Under the pieces are notes generated by a model, which saw only the letters and a program-made list of their open reading frames with translations, was not told the DNA's origin and did not search any database. A program made the translations under genes and the position numbers. From Novosphingobium sp. BW1 (lineage in GTDB: Bacteria; Pseudomonadota; Alphaproteobacteria; Sphingomonadales; Sphingomonadaceae): a DNA stretch of 64,000 nucleotides. Numbering within the stretch: position 1 is the stretch's first letter; the number at the start of each line of letters is the position of its first letter. This document shows positions 39,986 through 50,850 of this stretch, piece after piece. The stretch is from contig NZ_VIRF01000073.1 in NCBI RefSeq assembly GCF_008107685.1, positions 1 through 64,000 of the forward strand. The letters run 5' to 3'.

Positions 39986-40414
39986 TTAGCGCGCGGCCAA
40001 GGACCTCGCTGCGGTGATCGTGGCCGCCACGTGGGGACGGTCTTCCTGTGCGGTCAGCGCCAGATATTCATCGATGTCAGCGGAGGACTTCGCAACGAGA
40101 TCAGCGTGCATGGTGTCGCGTGCCACGCAGCGGCCAGCGCGCGTGTGCGAGACTTCGCTGGTTCCCGGCAGCATGGCGGTGATCGCCTTGCCTGAAGCGC
40201 TGTCAGTGATGTGGCGCTCGATGGTAACGAGGCCCGAGACCTCGCAGCGCTTCATCCCGCGGCGGCCTGCGGGCGCAATGCCGACCTGTCGGGCCGAAGA
40301 TTGGACGTGGGCGGCATAGGAAACGGTGTAGGCCTTGCCGTTCTGCTCATGCTCGACCGTGTGGGCGGGAGCCATGGCTGCGGCAGCGGTGAGGGCGATG
40401 GCGAGAATGCTCAT
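39986..40414 (-). CDS. small secreted protein of unknown function
   Basis: A 142-residue protein that starts MSILAIALTAAAAMAPAHT, a short signal peptide. The body has VSYAAHVQSSARQVGIAPAG, RCEVSGLVTIERHITD and AGRCVARDTMHADL with two Cys that could form a disulfide. AAGGATTCTT precedes the ATG. It is the first gene of the probable unit with the TorF-like and AEC genes. I do not recognise the family. Confidence 0.65.
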   Translation of the reverse strand: MSILAIALTAAAAMAPAHTVEHEQNGKAYTVSYAAHVQSSARQVGIAPAGRRGMKRCEVSGLVTIERHITDSASGKAITAMLPGTSEVSHTRAGRCVARDTMHADLVAKSSADIDEYLALTAQEDRPHVAATITAARSLAAR

Positions 40415-40933
40415 AAGAATCCTTGCTAGGTGTGGTGCACGTGGCGGGCGAGAGGTGGGCGTGTGCCCGTGAGAGGACCCGGCCTAGGCCGCAAGGAGAC
40501 GTCCCGGTCAACGCGGGCGCGCGGCTTCCTTCGCACAGTGAGAGAATGGGAAGGCCCCGGCGTCCGGGAATGCGGACGACCGGACACCGGGGCTGCGGCC
40601 TATGGCGCTGCGTGTACGCCAGAAGCCGCGGGGGCTGAGGCGCTACCGGTTGATGGATGGCGCGGCCGGGCAGGTCCTGTTCGGGGACGCGGCGAGGGGC
40701 CTGGGGATCGGCTGCAGGGAAGCCATCGACATCGTACTCTCTCCCAAAAGCAATAGCGCGCTCAATACATGTGCATATGTGCCTTTTGTTCGAGCGAGAT
40801 CTGCCTATCCCCTGGGCAATGCCGCAATGTTTCTGGATCGAAAGAATGATTGGCCTTGGTTCATAGCGTTCGCCCAACCGTGCCCTCGGAACAGTGATGA
40901 ACTCAGGAAAGGTCCACGTGGGCTGCGGACATG
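40415..40933. other. intergenic region with hairpin, no convincing gene
   Basis: About 520 bases between a minus-strand gene start and the lpd terminator. A 13-bp arm pair with one mismatch (40555-40567 with 40580-40592) forms a stable hairpin; on the minus strand it is followed by CTTCCCATTCTCTC. A less GC-rich patch with repeated ATGTGC lies near 40765-40780. Open frames on both strands look random. It presumably holds the promoter of the upstream minus-strand unit. Confidence 0.5.
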
Positions 40934-40966
40934 AAAAAAGGGCGGCGCCAGCGGCACCGCCCTTTT
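40934..40966 (-). terminator. intrinsic terminator after lpd
   Basis: A 10-bp stem with one mismatch (GGGCGGCGCC at 40940-40949 with GGCACCGCCC at 40953-40962). On the minus strand it is followed by six T (complement of 40934-40939). It ends the TCA cluster transcript. Confidence 0.85.
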
Positions 40967-40988
40967 GGCTATTTCGTAAGGACTTCGA

Positions 40989-42386
40989 TCAGGTGTGGAT
41001 CGGCTTGCCCTGAATGCCCATCGCGGCTTCCTTGATCGCTTCCGAGTGGGTCGGGTGAGCGTGGCACGTGTAGGCGATGTCTTCCGACGTGGCGCCGAAT
41101 TCCATGGCTTGCGCAACCTGCGCGATCATGGTGCCAGCCACCGAGGCGATGCACCACACGCCGAGGACGCGGTCGGTTTCCGCGTCGGTGATGACCTTCA
41201 CGAACCCCTCGGGCTCGTGGTTGGTCTTGGCGCGCGAGTTGGCCATCATCGGGAACTTGGAGGTCTTGACCTTGCCCTTTTCCTTGGCGGCTTCCTCGGT
41301 GAGGCCCACGCCCGCGATTTCAGGCTGGGTGTAGACGACGCTCGGGATGACGTCGTGGTTCACGATGCCGGTGAGGCCGGCAATGTTTTCCGCAACGGCA
41401 ATGCCCTCGTCCTCGGCCTTGTGCGCGAGCATCGGGCCGGGGATCACGTCGCCGATCGCCCAGACGCCTTCGACCTTGGTGCCGAAGTCGTGGTCGGTCT
41501 CGATCTGGCCGCGCTGGTTCAGCTCAAGGCCGATCTTGTCGAGGCCGAGGTTGTCGGTGTTGGGCTTGCGGCCGATCGCGACGAGCACGACGTCGGCGTC
41601 CAGCACTTCCGCGTCGCCGCCCGCAGCGGGCTCAACGGTGACCTTGGCCGCGCCGTCCTTGACCTCGACGCCGGTGACCTTGGTCTTCAGCTTAAGGGTC
41701 ATACCCTGTTTCTTGAAGATCTTGCCGGCTTCCTTGCGCACGTCGGTGTCCATGCCGGGCAGGAGCTGGTCGAGGTATTCGACCACGGTGACCTCGGCGC
41801 CGAGACGACGCCAGACCGAACCGAGTTCCAGACCGATCACGCCGCCGCCGATGACGACCATCTTGCCCGGGACCTTGCCCAGTTCAAGCGCGCCGGTGCT
41901 GTCGACGACCACGCCGCCTGCGTTGTCGACCTCAACGCCGGGAAGCGGCGTGACCGACGAGCCGGTGGCAATGACGATGTTTTTGGCGGTCTTGGTTTCG
42001 CCGTTGACTTCGACGGTGTGCGCGTCCTTGAACTGCGCGTAGCCCTTGAGCCAGTCGACCTTGTTCTTCTTGAAGAGGAACTCGATGCCGCCGGTCAGGC
42101 CCTTGACCGCATCCTTGCGCTGGCCCTGCATCGTGTCGAGGTCAAGCTCGGGGGTGACCTTGATGCCCATGCTGGCCATCGCGCCATTGGCGGCGGCGTC
42201 GAAGTATTCCGAGGCGTGCAGAAGCGCCTTGGAGGGGATGCAGCCCACGTTGAGGCAGGTGCCGCCCAGAGTCTCGCGGCCTTCGGCGCATGCGGTCTTG
42301 AGACCCAGCTGCGCGCCGCGGATTGCCGCGACGTAGCCGCCCGGGCCCGCACCGATGACAAGGAGGTCGTAATCGTATTCAGCCAT
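40989..42386 (-). CDS. lpd: dihydrolipoyl dehydrogenase (E3)
   Basis: A 465-residue FAD flavoprotein that reoxidises lipoamide with NAD+. The FAD fold starts GAGPGGYVAAIRGAQLG, and the redox disulfide is C44/C49 in GGTCLNVGCIPSK. The NAD site is VIGGGVIGLELGSVWRRLG, and the C-terminal HAHPTHSEA supplies the base of the partner subunit. It is the last gene of the cluster with odhA and odhB and so serves 2-oxoglutarate dehydrogenase. REP-like palindromes separate it from odhB. Confidence 0.97.
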   Translation of the reverse strand: MAEYDYDLLVIGAGPGGYVAAIRGAQLGLKTACAEGRETLGGTCLNVGCIPSKALLHASEYFDAAANGAMASMGIKVTPELDLDTMQGQRKDAVKGLTGGIEFLFKKNKVDWLKGYAQFKDAHTVEVNGETKTAKNIVIATGSSVTPLPGVEVDNAGGVVVDSTGALELGKVPGKMVVIGGGVIGLELGSVWRRLGAEVTVVEYLDQLLPGMDTDVRKEAGKIFKKQGMTLKLKTKVTGVEVKDGAAKVTVEPAAGGDAEVLDADVVLVAIGRKPNTDNLGLDKIGLELNQRGQIETDHDFGTKVEGVWAIGDVIPGPMLAHKAEDEGIAVAENIAGLTGIVNHDVIPSVVYTQPEIAGVGLTEEAAKEKGKVKTSKFPMMANSRAKTNHEPEGFVKVITDAETDRVLGVWCIASVAGTMIAQVAQAMEFGATSEDIAYTCHAHPTHSEAIKEAAMGIQGKPIHT

Positions 42387-42408
42387 AACCTGGCTCCAAT
42401 CCTTCGTT

Positions 42409-42437
42409 CGTCATCCCCGTGTATAGCGGGGATCCCG
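42409..42437. repeat. REP-like palindrome, copy 1
   Basis: CGTC then ATCCCCG and CGGGGAT around a 7-base loop, then CCCG. The form CGTCATCCCCG-loop-CGGGGATCC is typical of short extragenic palindromes in many proteobacteria. It lies 23 bases upstream of lpd and faces copy 2. Confidence 0.65.
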
Positions 42438-42457
42438 TTTGTCGGGAGAGAAAAGAG

Positions 42458-42489
42458 CGGGACCCCCGCGACGCGGCGCGGGGGTGACG
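42458..42489. repeat. REP-like palindrome, copy 2 (inverted)
   Basis: Read on the minus strand it begins CGTCACCCCCGCG, has a 6-base loop and CGCGGGGGT, then CCCG, so it is an inverted, diverged copy of the 42409-42437 element. It starts three bases after the odhB stop codon. Together they form a BIME-like pair between odhB and lpd. Confidence 0.65.
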
Positions 42490-42492
42490 CGA

Positions 42493-43719
42493 TCAGAGGT
42501 CGATGAGGAGGCGCGTGGGGTCCTCGATCGCTTCCTTGATGGTCTTGAGCGCGGTAACCGCCTCGCGACCGTCGATGATGCGGTGGTCGTAGGACAGCGC
42601 GATGTACATCATCGGACGGATCACGATCTGGCCGTTACGCACGACCGGACGGTCCTCGATGCGGTGAAGGCCGAGCACCGCCGACTGCGGCGGGTTGATG
42701 ATCGGGGTCGACATGAGGCCACCGAACACGCCGCCGTTGGAAATGGTGAAGGTACCACCCTTCATGTCTTCCATGGTCAGCGTGCCTTCCTTGGCCTTCT
42801 TGCCGTAGTCCGCAATCGCCTTCTCGATACCCGCGAACGAGAGCTTGTCGCAATCCTTCACAACGGGGACGACGAGACCGTTGGGGGCCGAGACCGCAAT
42901 CGAGATGTCGACGTAGTCGTGGTAGACGATCTCGTTGCCGTCGATCTGCGCGTTGACCGCCGGGATGTCCTTGAGCGCGAGCACCGAGGCCTTCGCGAAG
43001 TAGGACATGAAGCCGAGCTTGATGCCGTGCTTCTTGGCGAAGATGTCCTTGTACTTGTTGCGCGATTCCATGACGGCCGACATGTCGACGTCATTGAACG
43101 TGGTGAGCAGGGCCGCATCTTCCTGCGCGCTCTTGAGGCGCTTGGCGATCGTCTGGCGCAGGCGCGTCATCTTTACGCGCTCTTCCTGACGGGCCGGAGC
43201 CGCAGCGACCGAACCGGCTGAAGCCGGCGCGTCGGCGGGCTTGTTCTTGGCGGCGGCGATCACGTCATCCTTGGTGATGCGGCCGTCCTTGCCAGTGCCC
43301 TTGATGGTGGTCGGATCGATGCCGTATTCCAGCACTGCGCGGCGCACGGCCGGCGAAAGCACGGCGGCATCGGTCGTGGAACCTTCGCTGGCGGCAGGCG
43401 CGGGAGCCGGGGCAGGGGCGGCGGCGGGAGCCGAAGCCTCTTCCTTCTTGGCGGCCGGTGCCGGAGCGGCCGCGCCGCCGGAGCCGGACTCGATCGTGGC
43501 GATCAGCGCGTCGACGGTGACGGTGTCACCCTCGGCGGCAAGCTGCTCGCCCATCACGCCGTCGTGCGGCGCCATGACGTCGATTGCGACCTTGTCGGTT
43601 TCCAGGCTGCAGATGGGCTCGTCGGCGGCAACCGCTTCACCGGGCTGCTTGAGCCATTCGCCAATGGTGGCCTCGGTGACGGATTCGCCGAGAGTGGGGA
43701 CCTTGATTTCGGTGGACAT
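42493..43719 (-). CDS. odhB: 2-oxoglutarate dehydrogenase E2 (dihydrolipoyl succinyltransferase)
   Basis: A 408-residue E2 core. The lipoyl domain has K43 in ETDKVAID. An Ala/Pro linker leads to the peripheral-subunit-binding domain ([16 protein letters not shown] and [13 protein letters not shown], about 120-153). The catalytic domain ends with [13 protein letters not shown] (H379, D383). It transfers succinyl from E1 to CoA. It lies ten bases downstream of odhA. The sucB-type rather than pyruvate E2 assignment rests on the neighbours. Confidence 0.97.
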   Translation of the reverse strand: MSTEIKVPTLGESVTEATIGEWLKQPGEAVAADEPICSLETDKVAIDVMAPHDGVMGEQLAAEGDTVTVDALIATIESGSGGAAAPAPAAKKEEASAPAAAPAPAPAPAASEGSTTDAAVLSPAVRRAVLEYGIDPTTIKGTGKDGRITKDDVIAAAKNKPADAPASAGSVAAAPARQEERVKMTRLRQTIAKRLKSAQEDAALLTTFNDVDMSAVMESRNKYKDIFAKKHGIKLGFMSYFAKASVLALKDIPAVNAQIDGNEIVYHDYVDISIAVSAPNGLVVPVVKDCDKLSFAGIEKAIADYGKKAKEGTLTMEDMKGGTFTISNGGVFGGLMSTPIINPPQSAVLGLHRIEDRPVVRNGQIVIRPMMYIALSYDHRIIDGREAVTALKTIKEAIEDPTRLLIDL

Positions 43720-43728
43720 GATTTACTC

Positions 43729-46581
43729 TCAAGCCTTCTGCTTGCGACGGAGTTCGGAACGGACGGAGAGGTGGAGTGCGTCGGCGACCAGGGCCGACTG
43801 CTCGGCCACGTGGCGCTTGGCAAGGCCGGTTGCAGGCGAAGCCGAAGCGTGGCGACCGGCGTAACGCGGACGCGGGTTAGAGACGCCGGCTTCCTTGGCC
43901 GCGGCTTCGATCTCGCTTTCGACGAAGAACCAGGCACCGTTGTTCTTGGGCTCTTCCTGGCACCAGCAGATTTCCTCGAGGTTGGTCATGCGCGAGAGGC
44001 GCAGGGCCAGCGGCTCGCCCGGGAACGGGTAGAGCTGCTCGATGCGGATGATCTGGGTATCGTCGATCTCATTTTCATCGCGCGCTTCGATGAGGTCGTA
44101 GTAGATCTTGCCCGAGCACAGGATGACCTTCTTGGTAGCCTTGTCTTCCGGCGCCTTGGGATCGGAAAGGATACGGTAGAAGTGGCCGTCGCCGGTGAAA
44201 TCCTCGGCCTTCGACTTGGCCGCCGCGTGACGCAGCAGCGACTTGGGCGTCATGATGATCAGAGGCTTGCGGAACGGACGGTGCATCTGCCGGCGCAGTA
44301 CGTGGAAGTAGTTGGCCGGGGTGGTGATGTTGCACACTTGGATGTTGTCGTTCGCGCACAGCTGGAGGTAGCGCTCGAGGCGGGCCGAGGAGTGCTCGGG
44401 GCCCTGGCCTTCGTAGCCGTGGGGCAGCAGCATCACGAGACCGTTTGCACGTAGCCATTTCGATTCCGCGGAGGCGACGTACTGGTCGATGATGATCTGC
44501 GCGCCGTTGGCGAAGTCACCGAACTGAGCTTCCCACAGGACCAGGGTCTTGGGGTCGGCGCTGGCGTAGCCGTACTCGAAGCCGAGCACGCCGTATTCCG
44601 AAAGCGTCGAGTTCAGGACCTCGAAGGTACCGTGGGGCAGGGTCTTGATCGGCGTGTACTTGCGCTCGTCCTTCTGGTCGACCCAGACGGCGTGGCGCTG
44701 TGAGAAGGTTCCGCGTTCGCAGTCCTGGCCAGACAGGCGCACACCGTAACCTTCGGTCACGAGGCTGCCGAAGGCGAGCGCCTCGGCGGTAGCCCAATCA
44801 AAACCTTCGCCCTCGGCGAACATCTCTTCCTTGGCCTTGAGTACGCGGCTCAGCGTCTTATGGACGGTGAGGTCCTCCGGGACGGTGGTCAGCGTACGGC
44901 CCAGGCTGTCGAACAGCTTGGTGTCGATGCCGGTCTGCACGTTGCGGCGCGCGGTTTCGGCGTCGGCAGGCTTGTGGAAGCCCGACCAGCGGCCCGAGAA
45001 CCAGTCGGCGTGGTTCGACTTGTAGGTCTTGGCCGCTTCGAACTCATCCTCAAGATGCGCGGTGAACGCGGCTTCGGTCTCGGCGAGGAAGTTCTCGTCG
45101 ATGACGCCTTCGGACTTCAGGCGCTCCGAGTAGATCTTGGCGACACCGGGGTGCTTCTTGATCTGGGCGTACATCAGGGGCTGCGTGAAACCGGGCTCGT
45201 CGCCTTCGTTGTGGCCGAAGCGGCGGTAGCACCACATGTCGATCACGATGTCGCGGCCGAAGGTCTGGCGGTAGTCGATCGCCAGCTTGCAGGCGAAGGT
45301 TACGGCTGCCGGATCATCGCCGTTCACGTGCAGAATCGGCGCCTGGACGCCCTTGGCGACGTCCGAGGGGTATGGCGAGTTGCGCGCGAAGGCGGGGCTC
45401 GTCGTGAAGCCGATCTGGTTGTTGATGACGAAGTGGATGCAGCCGCCGGTGTTGTAGCCCTTGACGCCCGAGAGGCCGAAGCACTCCCAGACAACGCCCT
45501 GGCCGGCAAAGGCGGCATCGCCGTGGATGAGCACGGGAAGGACGGTCTTGTGCTTGGCACCGGGGCCCACATCGTCGCCGATGTCGTCGTGGCTGACCTG
45601 GTAGCTGCGGACTTTGCCGAGCACGACCGGGTTCACGGTTTCGAGGTGTGAGGGGTTGGGCATGAGGCTCATGTGAACCTTGATGCCGTCGAACTCACGG
45701 TCCGCCGAGGTGCCCAGGTGGTACTTCACGTCGCCCGAGCCACCCACGTCCTCGGGGTTGGCGGTGCCGCCCGAGAATTCGTGGAAGATGACTTTGTAGG
45801 GCTTGGCAAGGACGTTGGCGAGGACGTTCAGGCGGCCGCGGTGGGCCATGCCGTAGACGATTTCCTTGACGCCGAGCTGGCCGCCGTACTTGATCACGGC
45901 TTCAAGAGCCGGAATCATCGACTCGCCGCCATCGAGGCCGAAGCGCTTGGTGCCGACGTACTTTTTGCCAAGAAACTTCTCGTACTGCTCGCCGCGTACG
46001 ACGGCCTGAAGGATCGCCTTCTTGCCTTCGGGAGTGAACTCGATTTCCTTGTCGGGACCCTCGAAGCGGTCCTGGAGGAAGCGGCGCTCCTCGACGTCGG
46101 CGATGTGCATGTACTCGAGGCCGACGTTGCCGCAGTAGTTGGCGCGCAGGATCTGCACCAGCTCGCGCACGGTCGTCCACTCGAGGCCGAGGTTGCCGCC
46201 GACGAAGACCGGACGGTCGAGGGCTGCGCCTTCAAAACCGTGGTATTCGGGCGTGAGGTCCTTGGGCAGCTCGCGCTTGGCAAGGCCCAGCGGGTCGAGG
46301 TTGGCGGCCATGTGGCCACGCACGCGGTAGGTGCGGATGAGCATCATGGCGCGGATCGAGTCCGCAGCAGCCTGATCGATGCTCTTCTGGTCGACCTTCG
46401 CGCCGCCCTTGCCGGCGGCCTTCTCGACAGCCATGCGCAGAGCGGAAGGATCGAGGCCCTGGGTCAGGTCGTCTTCGAACTCGGCGCCGACGAGGGGCCA
46501 GTTCTTGCGCTGCCAGCTGGGTCCCTGCTGGGGGCCGTCAAGGCCCGTATCGGGGGTGAACTCGAAACTTTCGTCGCCCAT
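43729..46581 (-). CDS. odhA: 2-oxoglutarate dehydrogenase E1
   Basis: A 950-residue thiamine-diphosphate E1 that decarboxylates 2-oxoglutarate. MAHRGRLNVLANVLAKPYKV, HGDAAFAGQGVVWECFGLSG, HFVINNQIGFTTSP and RRFGHNEGDEP are the ThDP and substrate regions; GYEGQGPEHSSARLERYLQL is in the C-terminal half. The N-terminus (LVGAEFEDDLTQG) is slightly different from E. coli. It lies 191 bases after sucD, with a hairpin between. Also known as sucA. Confidence 0.98.
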   Translation of the reverse strand: MGDESFEFTPDTGLDGPQQGPSWQRKNWPLVGAEFEDDLTQGLDPSALRMAVEKAAGKGGAKVDQKSIDQAAADSIRAMMLIRTYRVRGHMAANLDPLGLAKRELPKDLTPEYHGFEGAALDRPVFVGGNLGLEWTTVRELVQILRANYCGNVGLEYMHIADVEERRFLQDRFEGPDKEIEFTPEGKKAILQAVVRGEQYEKFLGKKYVGTKRFGLDGGESMIPALEAVIKYGGQLGVKEIVYGMAHRGRLNVLANVLAKPYKVIFHEFSGGTANPEDVGGSGDVKYHLGTSADREFDGIKVHMSLMPNPSHLETVNPVVLGKVRSYQVSHDDIGDDVGPGAKHKTVLPVLIHGDAAFAGQGVVWECFGLSGVKGYNTGGCIHFVINNQIGFTTSPAFARNSPYPSDVAKGVQAPILHVNGDDPAAVTFACKLAIDYRQTFGRDIVIDMWCYRRFGHNEGDEPGFTQPLMYAQIKKHPGVAKIYSERLKSEGVIDENFLAETEAAFTAHLEDEFEAAKTYKSNHADWFSGRWSGFHKPADAETARRNVQTGIDTKLFDSLGRTLTTVPEDLTVHKTLSRVLKAKEEMFAEGEGFDWATAEALAFGSLVTEGYGVRLSGQDCERGTFSQRHAVWVDQKDERKYTPIKTLPHGTFEVLNSTLSEYGVLGFEYGYASADPKTLVLWEAQFGDFANGAQIIIDQYVASAESKWLRANGLVMLLPHGYEGQGPEHSSARLERYLQLCANDNIQVCNITTPANYFHVLRRQMHRPFRKPLIIMTPKSLLRHAAAKSKAEDFTGDGHFYRILSDPKAPEDKATKKVILCSGKIYYDLIEARDENEIDDTQIIRIEQLYPFPGEPLALRLSRMTNLEEICWCQEEPKNNGAWFFVESEIEAAAKEAGVSNPRPRYAGRHASASPATGLAKRHVAEQSALVADALHLSVRSELRRKQKA

Positions 46582-46720
46582 GGAATCACCTTTTCACGCC
46601 AGTATCGTCTCTGCGGCGCATGGAGGAATAGTTTTGGGACACTGTCGGGGGCCGGAGAGGAAGGCGCGGCAGTGGGATTACAGTTCTGTCGGCGTTTGGA
46701 CGCCTTGTGTTTGTTGCCGC

Positions 46721-46761
46721 GTGGAGGCGGCTACCCGGAAAAACCGAAAGGCCGCCTCCAC
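46721..46761. repeat. hairpin between sucD and odhA
   Basis: GTGGAGGCGGC (46721-46731) and GCCGCCTCCAC (46751-46761) are perfect 11-bp arms around a 19-base loop that is A/G-rich on the plus strand. On the minus (transcribed) strand no T-tract follows the stem. It could stabilise the sucD mRNA end or allow partial termination. Confidence 0.6.
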
Positions 46762-46772
46762 CGGGAATAGGG

Positions 46773-47663
46773 TCAGGCCACTTCCTTGATGGCTTCGACC
46801 AGCGTCTCGCCGAGAAGCGAGGGGCTGGCAGCCACGCGGATGCCGGCCTCTTCCATTGCTGCGATCTTGTCTTCGGCGCCGCCCTGGCCGCCCGAGACAA
46901 TCGCGCCTGCGTGGCCCATGCGGCGGCCCGGAGGCGCCGTACGGCCCGCGATGAAGCCAGCCATCGGCTTCTTGCGGCCACGCTTGGCTTCGTCCTTGAG
47001 GAACTGTGCAGCTTCCTCTTCGGCCGAGCCTCCGATTTCGCCGATCATGATGATCGACTTGGTCTCGTCGTCGGCGAGGAACAGCTCGAGGACGTCGATG
47101 AAGTTGGTGCCGTTGACCGGGTCACCGCCGATGCCGACGGCCGTGGTCTGGCCAAGGCCGGCGTTGGTGGTCTGGAACACGGCTTCGTAGGTCAGCGTGC
47201 CCGAGCGCGAGACCACGCCGACCGAACCCTTCGAGAAGATGTTGGCGGGCATGATGCCGATCTTGCACTCACCGGGGGTGAGGAGGCCGGGGCAGTTGGG
47301 GCCGATGAGGCGCGACTTCGAACCCGACAGCGCGCGCTTCACGCGAACCATGTCGAGCACGGGCACACCCTCGGTGATGGCGACGATCAATTCGATCTCG
47401 GCGTCGATGGCTTCGAGGATGGCGTCCGCGCAGCCCGAGGGCGGAACATAGACGCACGAGGCGTTCGCGCCGGTCACGGCCTTGGCCTCGGCCACGGTAT
47501 CGAACTGGGGCAGGCCCAGGTGATCGGTACCGCCCTTGCCGGGGGTCACGCCGGCAACCATCTGGGTGCCATAGTCAAGCGCGGCCTGGGTATGGAAGCT
47601 GCCGGTCTTGCCGGTCATACCCTGCGTGATGACCTTGGTATTCTTGTCGACGAGAATGGACAT
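46773..47663 (-). CDS. sucD: succinyl-CoA synthetase alpha subunit
   Basis: A 296-residue alpha subunit. [20 protein letters not shown] binds CoA, and the phosphorylated H251 lies in [29 protein letters not shown] is conserved. With the beta subunit it converts succinyl-CoA to succinate, making ATP or GTP. The beta gene sucC, usually just upstream, is absent; the next gene upstream is mdh. Confidence 0.97.
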   Translation of the reverse strand: MSILVDKNTKVITQGMTGKTGSFHTQAALDYGTQMVAGVTPGKGGTDHLGLPQFDTVAEAKAVTGANASCVYVPPSGCADAILEAIDAEIELIVAITEGVPVLDMVRVKRALSGSKSRLIGPNCPGLLTPGECKIGIMPANIFSKGSVGVVSRSGTLTYEAVFQTTNAGLGQTTAVGIGGDPVNGTNFIDVLELFLADDETKSIIMIGEIGGSAEEEAAQFLKDEAKRGRKKPMAGFIAGRTAPPGRRMGHAGAIVSGGQGGAEDKIAAMEEAGIRVAASPSLLGETLVEAIKEVA

Positions 47664-47734
47664 AGGGTTATTCCTGTTCCTGGGCTGGATCGACCTCAAA
47701 GGTCGGGGTCCGGTGTACTAGGAGTAATGCGCGG

Positions 47735-47759
47735 TGCGGACCAGAGCCTCCGGTCCGCA
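47735..47759. repeat. hairpin between mdh and sucD
   Basis: TGCGGACC (47735-47742) and GGTCCGCA (47752-47759) are perfect 8-bp arms around 9 bases. There is no T-tract on the transcribed strand. It fills part of the 114-base gap where sucC would normally be found. Confidence 0.5.
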
Positions 47760-47777
47760 ACACACAAGTGTATTTGC

Positions 47778-49138
<1,361 letters not shown>

Positions 49139-49172
49139 AAAAAGCCCCTCGACCATGGGGGCAAAGGGGCTT
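49139..49172 (-). terminator. intrinsic terminator of the 49198-49572 gene
   Basis: AAGCCCCT (49142-49149) and AGGGGCTT (49165-49172) make an 8-bp stem. On the minus strand it is followed by a T run. It supports transcription of the small minus-strand gene just upstream. Confidence 0.8.
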
Positions 49173-49197
49173 CGCGAGTGCGGTTTGCCGGAAGGTC

Positions 49198-49572
49198 TCA
49201 GAAGCCGGTGGCGAGATGGCTTTCGAACTGTTCGGCCATGCGACGATCGAGCTGGCGGCAGATCGAGATCCACCAGGTGCAGGAGCGCGTGTCCCCCACG
49301 AGCCGCGCGGCCTGAGCGTTGTGGCGGGCATGCTCGGCTGCGGACAGGCCGTGGCGGGCGAAGTGCTGGAGCGCTTCGGTAAGGAGGGTCTCGTCGTTGG
49401 CAGGTGCTGGGGTCGGGTCGATCTCGCGCGAGACGATCGAGACGTCGATCGAGCCTGAGCGGCACTTGCGGTCGGCGTTGTCGTTGGTGCTGTCGAGCGG
49501 GGCCGAAACGCATTGAATGCGCTCGAGGAAGGGGATGGCTCGTCCTTTCGCAGCTGCGAAGCGTATTGCCAT
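49198..49572 (-). CDS. conserved-looking small protein, unknown function
   Basis: A 124-residue protein without a signal peptide. The C-terminal half (ETLLTEALQHFARHGLSAAE, HARHNAQAARLVGD and ICRQLDRRMAEQFESHL) is helical and looks constrained, and a terminator follows directly. The N-terminal 45 residues are less convincing, so the true start may be internal. I do not recognise a domain or predict a function. Confidence 0.65.
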   Translation of the reverse strand: MAIRFAAAKGRAIPFLERIQCVSAPLDSTNDNADRKCRSGSIDVSIVSREIDPTPAPANDETLLTEALQHFARHGLSAAEHARHNAQAARLVGDTRSCTWWISICRQLDRRMAEQFESHLATGF

Positions 49573-49698
49573 TGTGTGGTCGAGGCCTTTCCGTTTCTCC
49601 AGAGTTCGGCTCCTCTGCTCCGTAAGAGCGGGCCCGTGAGAGAATCCCTATCACTCAAGGCGCTAAGTCTTTGTGTGGGGCTATGGTTTCCAAATGGT

Positions 49699-50850
49699 TT
49701 ACGGCGTCTCAGGAGCCCCCGTGGCGCTGCGGTCGCGTTCGATCCAGCGGCCCGAGTTGCGGTATTCGGGGCGCACGCGGGCGCCTGCGGGAAGTCCGTC
49801 GGCCGCCGGGGCAGACGGGGATGCCGTCGCCGTAACGGTTGCGCTCTCCGGTGGGCCGAGTGCAGGTGGTGCGGCGAAGGTTCTTGCGATGTCCTCGTAG
49901 GCTTGCTGGATCGTGGCAGGATCGCTCTGGGCGTTGGAGGCGGGCGTCAGGGTGTTGGCTGCGGGGCTGCGCAGTTCGCTCGCCGGCTCCCTGCCTGCAT
50001 AGAGGTAGCGGAAGGTCGCTGCGCGGCCAGCTGCCCCCTTGAAGCTGTAGAAGCGATGCGCGCCGATGGTTGTCAGGGGCTGGAGGCTGGAGGTCCAGTA
50101 CGGCGCTACCTGGAGCGTATGGTAATGGGTTGCAAGTCCGGCGGGGGCATAGACCTCGCCGGACAGCGCGCCCTTCGCCACTTTTTCGGCCCGGTTCCAG
50201 AAATAGGTCGCGGGCCGGCGGGACAGGGAGCCGTCACAGGTGAAGGAGAACTGGCAGCCGGTGGCGAGTTCGGACCCTTGATAGACCACGCCGCACACGG
50301 TGTCGGGGTAGCTGGGATGGGCAAGGCGGTTGAGAACGACCTGGGCAACGGCGCGCTGTCCGGCATCAGGCTCGCTCGCGGCTTCGTAGTAGATCGCACT
50401 GGTCAGGCATTGCAGCGCGCGCGTGCGATCTGTCGGCGAACTGGTGAAAGGCAGGTCGAGGACGTGGAGGGCCTGAGCTGTGGGGCTCTGGCCGTCGGGG
50501 TGCCCGACAATCGTGCCTGTCAGGCCATCACCCTCCACGGCCTTTTCCGCTTCGAGATAGTAGAACGCCGAGCCCGGGAAGCTGGCTCCCGCCTGCTCGA
50601 ACGGCATGGGATCGGGCGTGAGGTGCTGGGTGGCGGCATTGGCGATTCGGAAGCGTTCCCATGCGCCGGGCATGGCGAAGGCGGTCAGGACGGCCATCGT
50701 GAGTATGGTGCCGATCCGCCTGGTGTGGGCGCGGCGCGGTGCGGCGGTGCGGCCGGTGAATGGGCGGGGCCCGCGCTTGCGGGCAAAGCGTCCCTGGAAG
50801 TCGGCAGGGCGGCCATCGCGTAAATCGGGCAGGGCAGGCACGCGCGACAT
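49699..50850 (-). CDS. SleB-type cell wall hydrolase with N-terminal anchor
   Basis: About 383 residues. A basic cytoplasmic start is followed by one membrane helix (about 46-62, IGTILTMAVLTAFAMPGAW), then a periplasmic region. The catalytic domain contains CLTSAIYYEAASEPDAGQRA, VAQVVLNRLAHPSYPDTVCG and GCQFSFTCDGSL, typical of the SleB/CwlJ Hydrolase_2 family, with the catalytic Glu in YYEA. It cuts peptidoglycan glycan strands. The C-terminal tail is low-complexity. An upstream ATG at 50889 is also possible; neither has a good RBS. It is divergent from the btu operon. Confidence 0.85.
   Translation of the reverse strand: MSRVPALPDLRDGRPADFQGRFARKRGPRPFTGRTAAPRRAHTRRIGTILTMAVLTAFAMPGAWERFRIANAATQHLTPDPMPFEQAGASFPGSAFYYLEAEKAVEGDGLTGTIVGHPDGQSPTAQALHVLDLPFTSSPTDRTRALQCLTSAIYYEAASEPDAGQRAVAQVVLNRLAHPSYPDTVCGVVYQGSELATGCQFSFTCDGSLSRRPATYFWNRAEKVAKGALSGEVYAPAGLATHYHTLQVAPYWTSSLQPLTTIGAHRFYSFKGAAGRAATFRYLYAGREPASELRSPAANTLTPASNAQSDPATIQQAYEDIARTFAAPPALGPPESATVTATASPSAPAADGLPAGARVRPEYRNSGRWIERDRSATGAPETP

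Noticed and set aside
40602..40934. 110-codon plus-strand open frame between two minus-strand units
   Set aside because: No RBS, no familiar sequence, and it ends at the lpd terminator; probably random.
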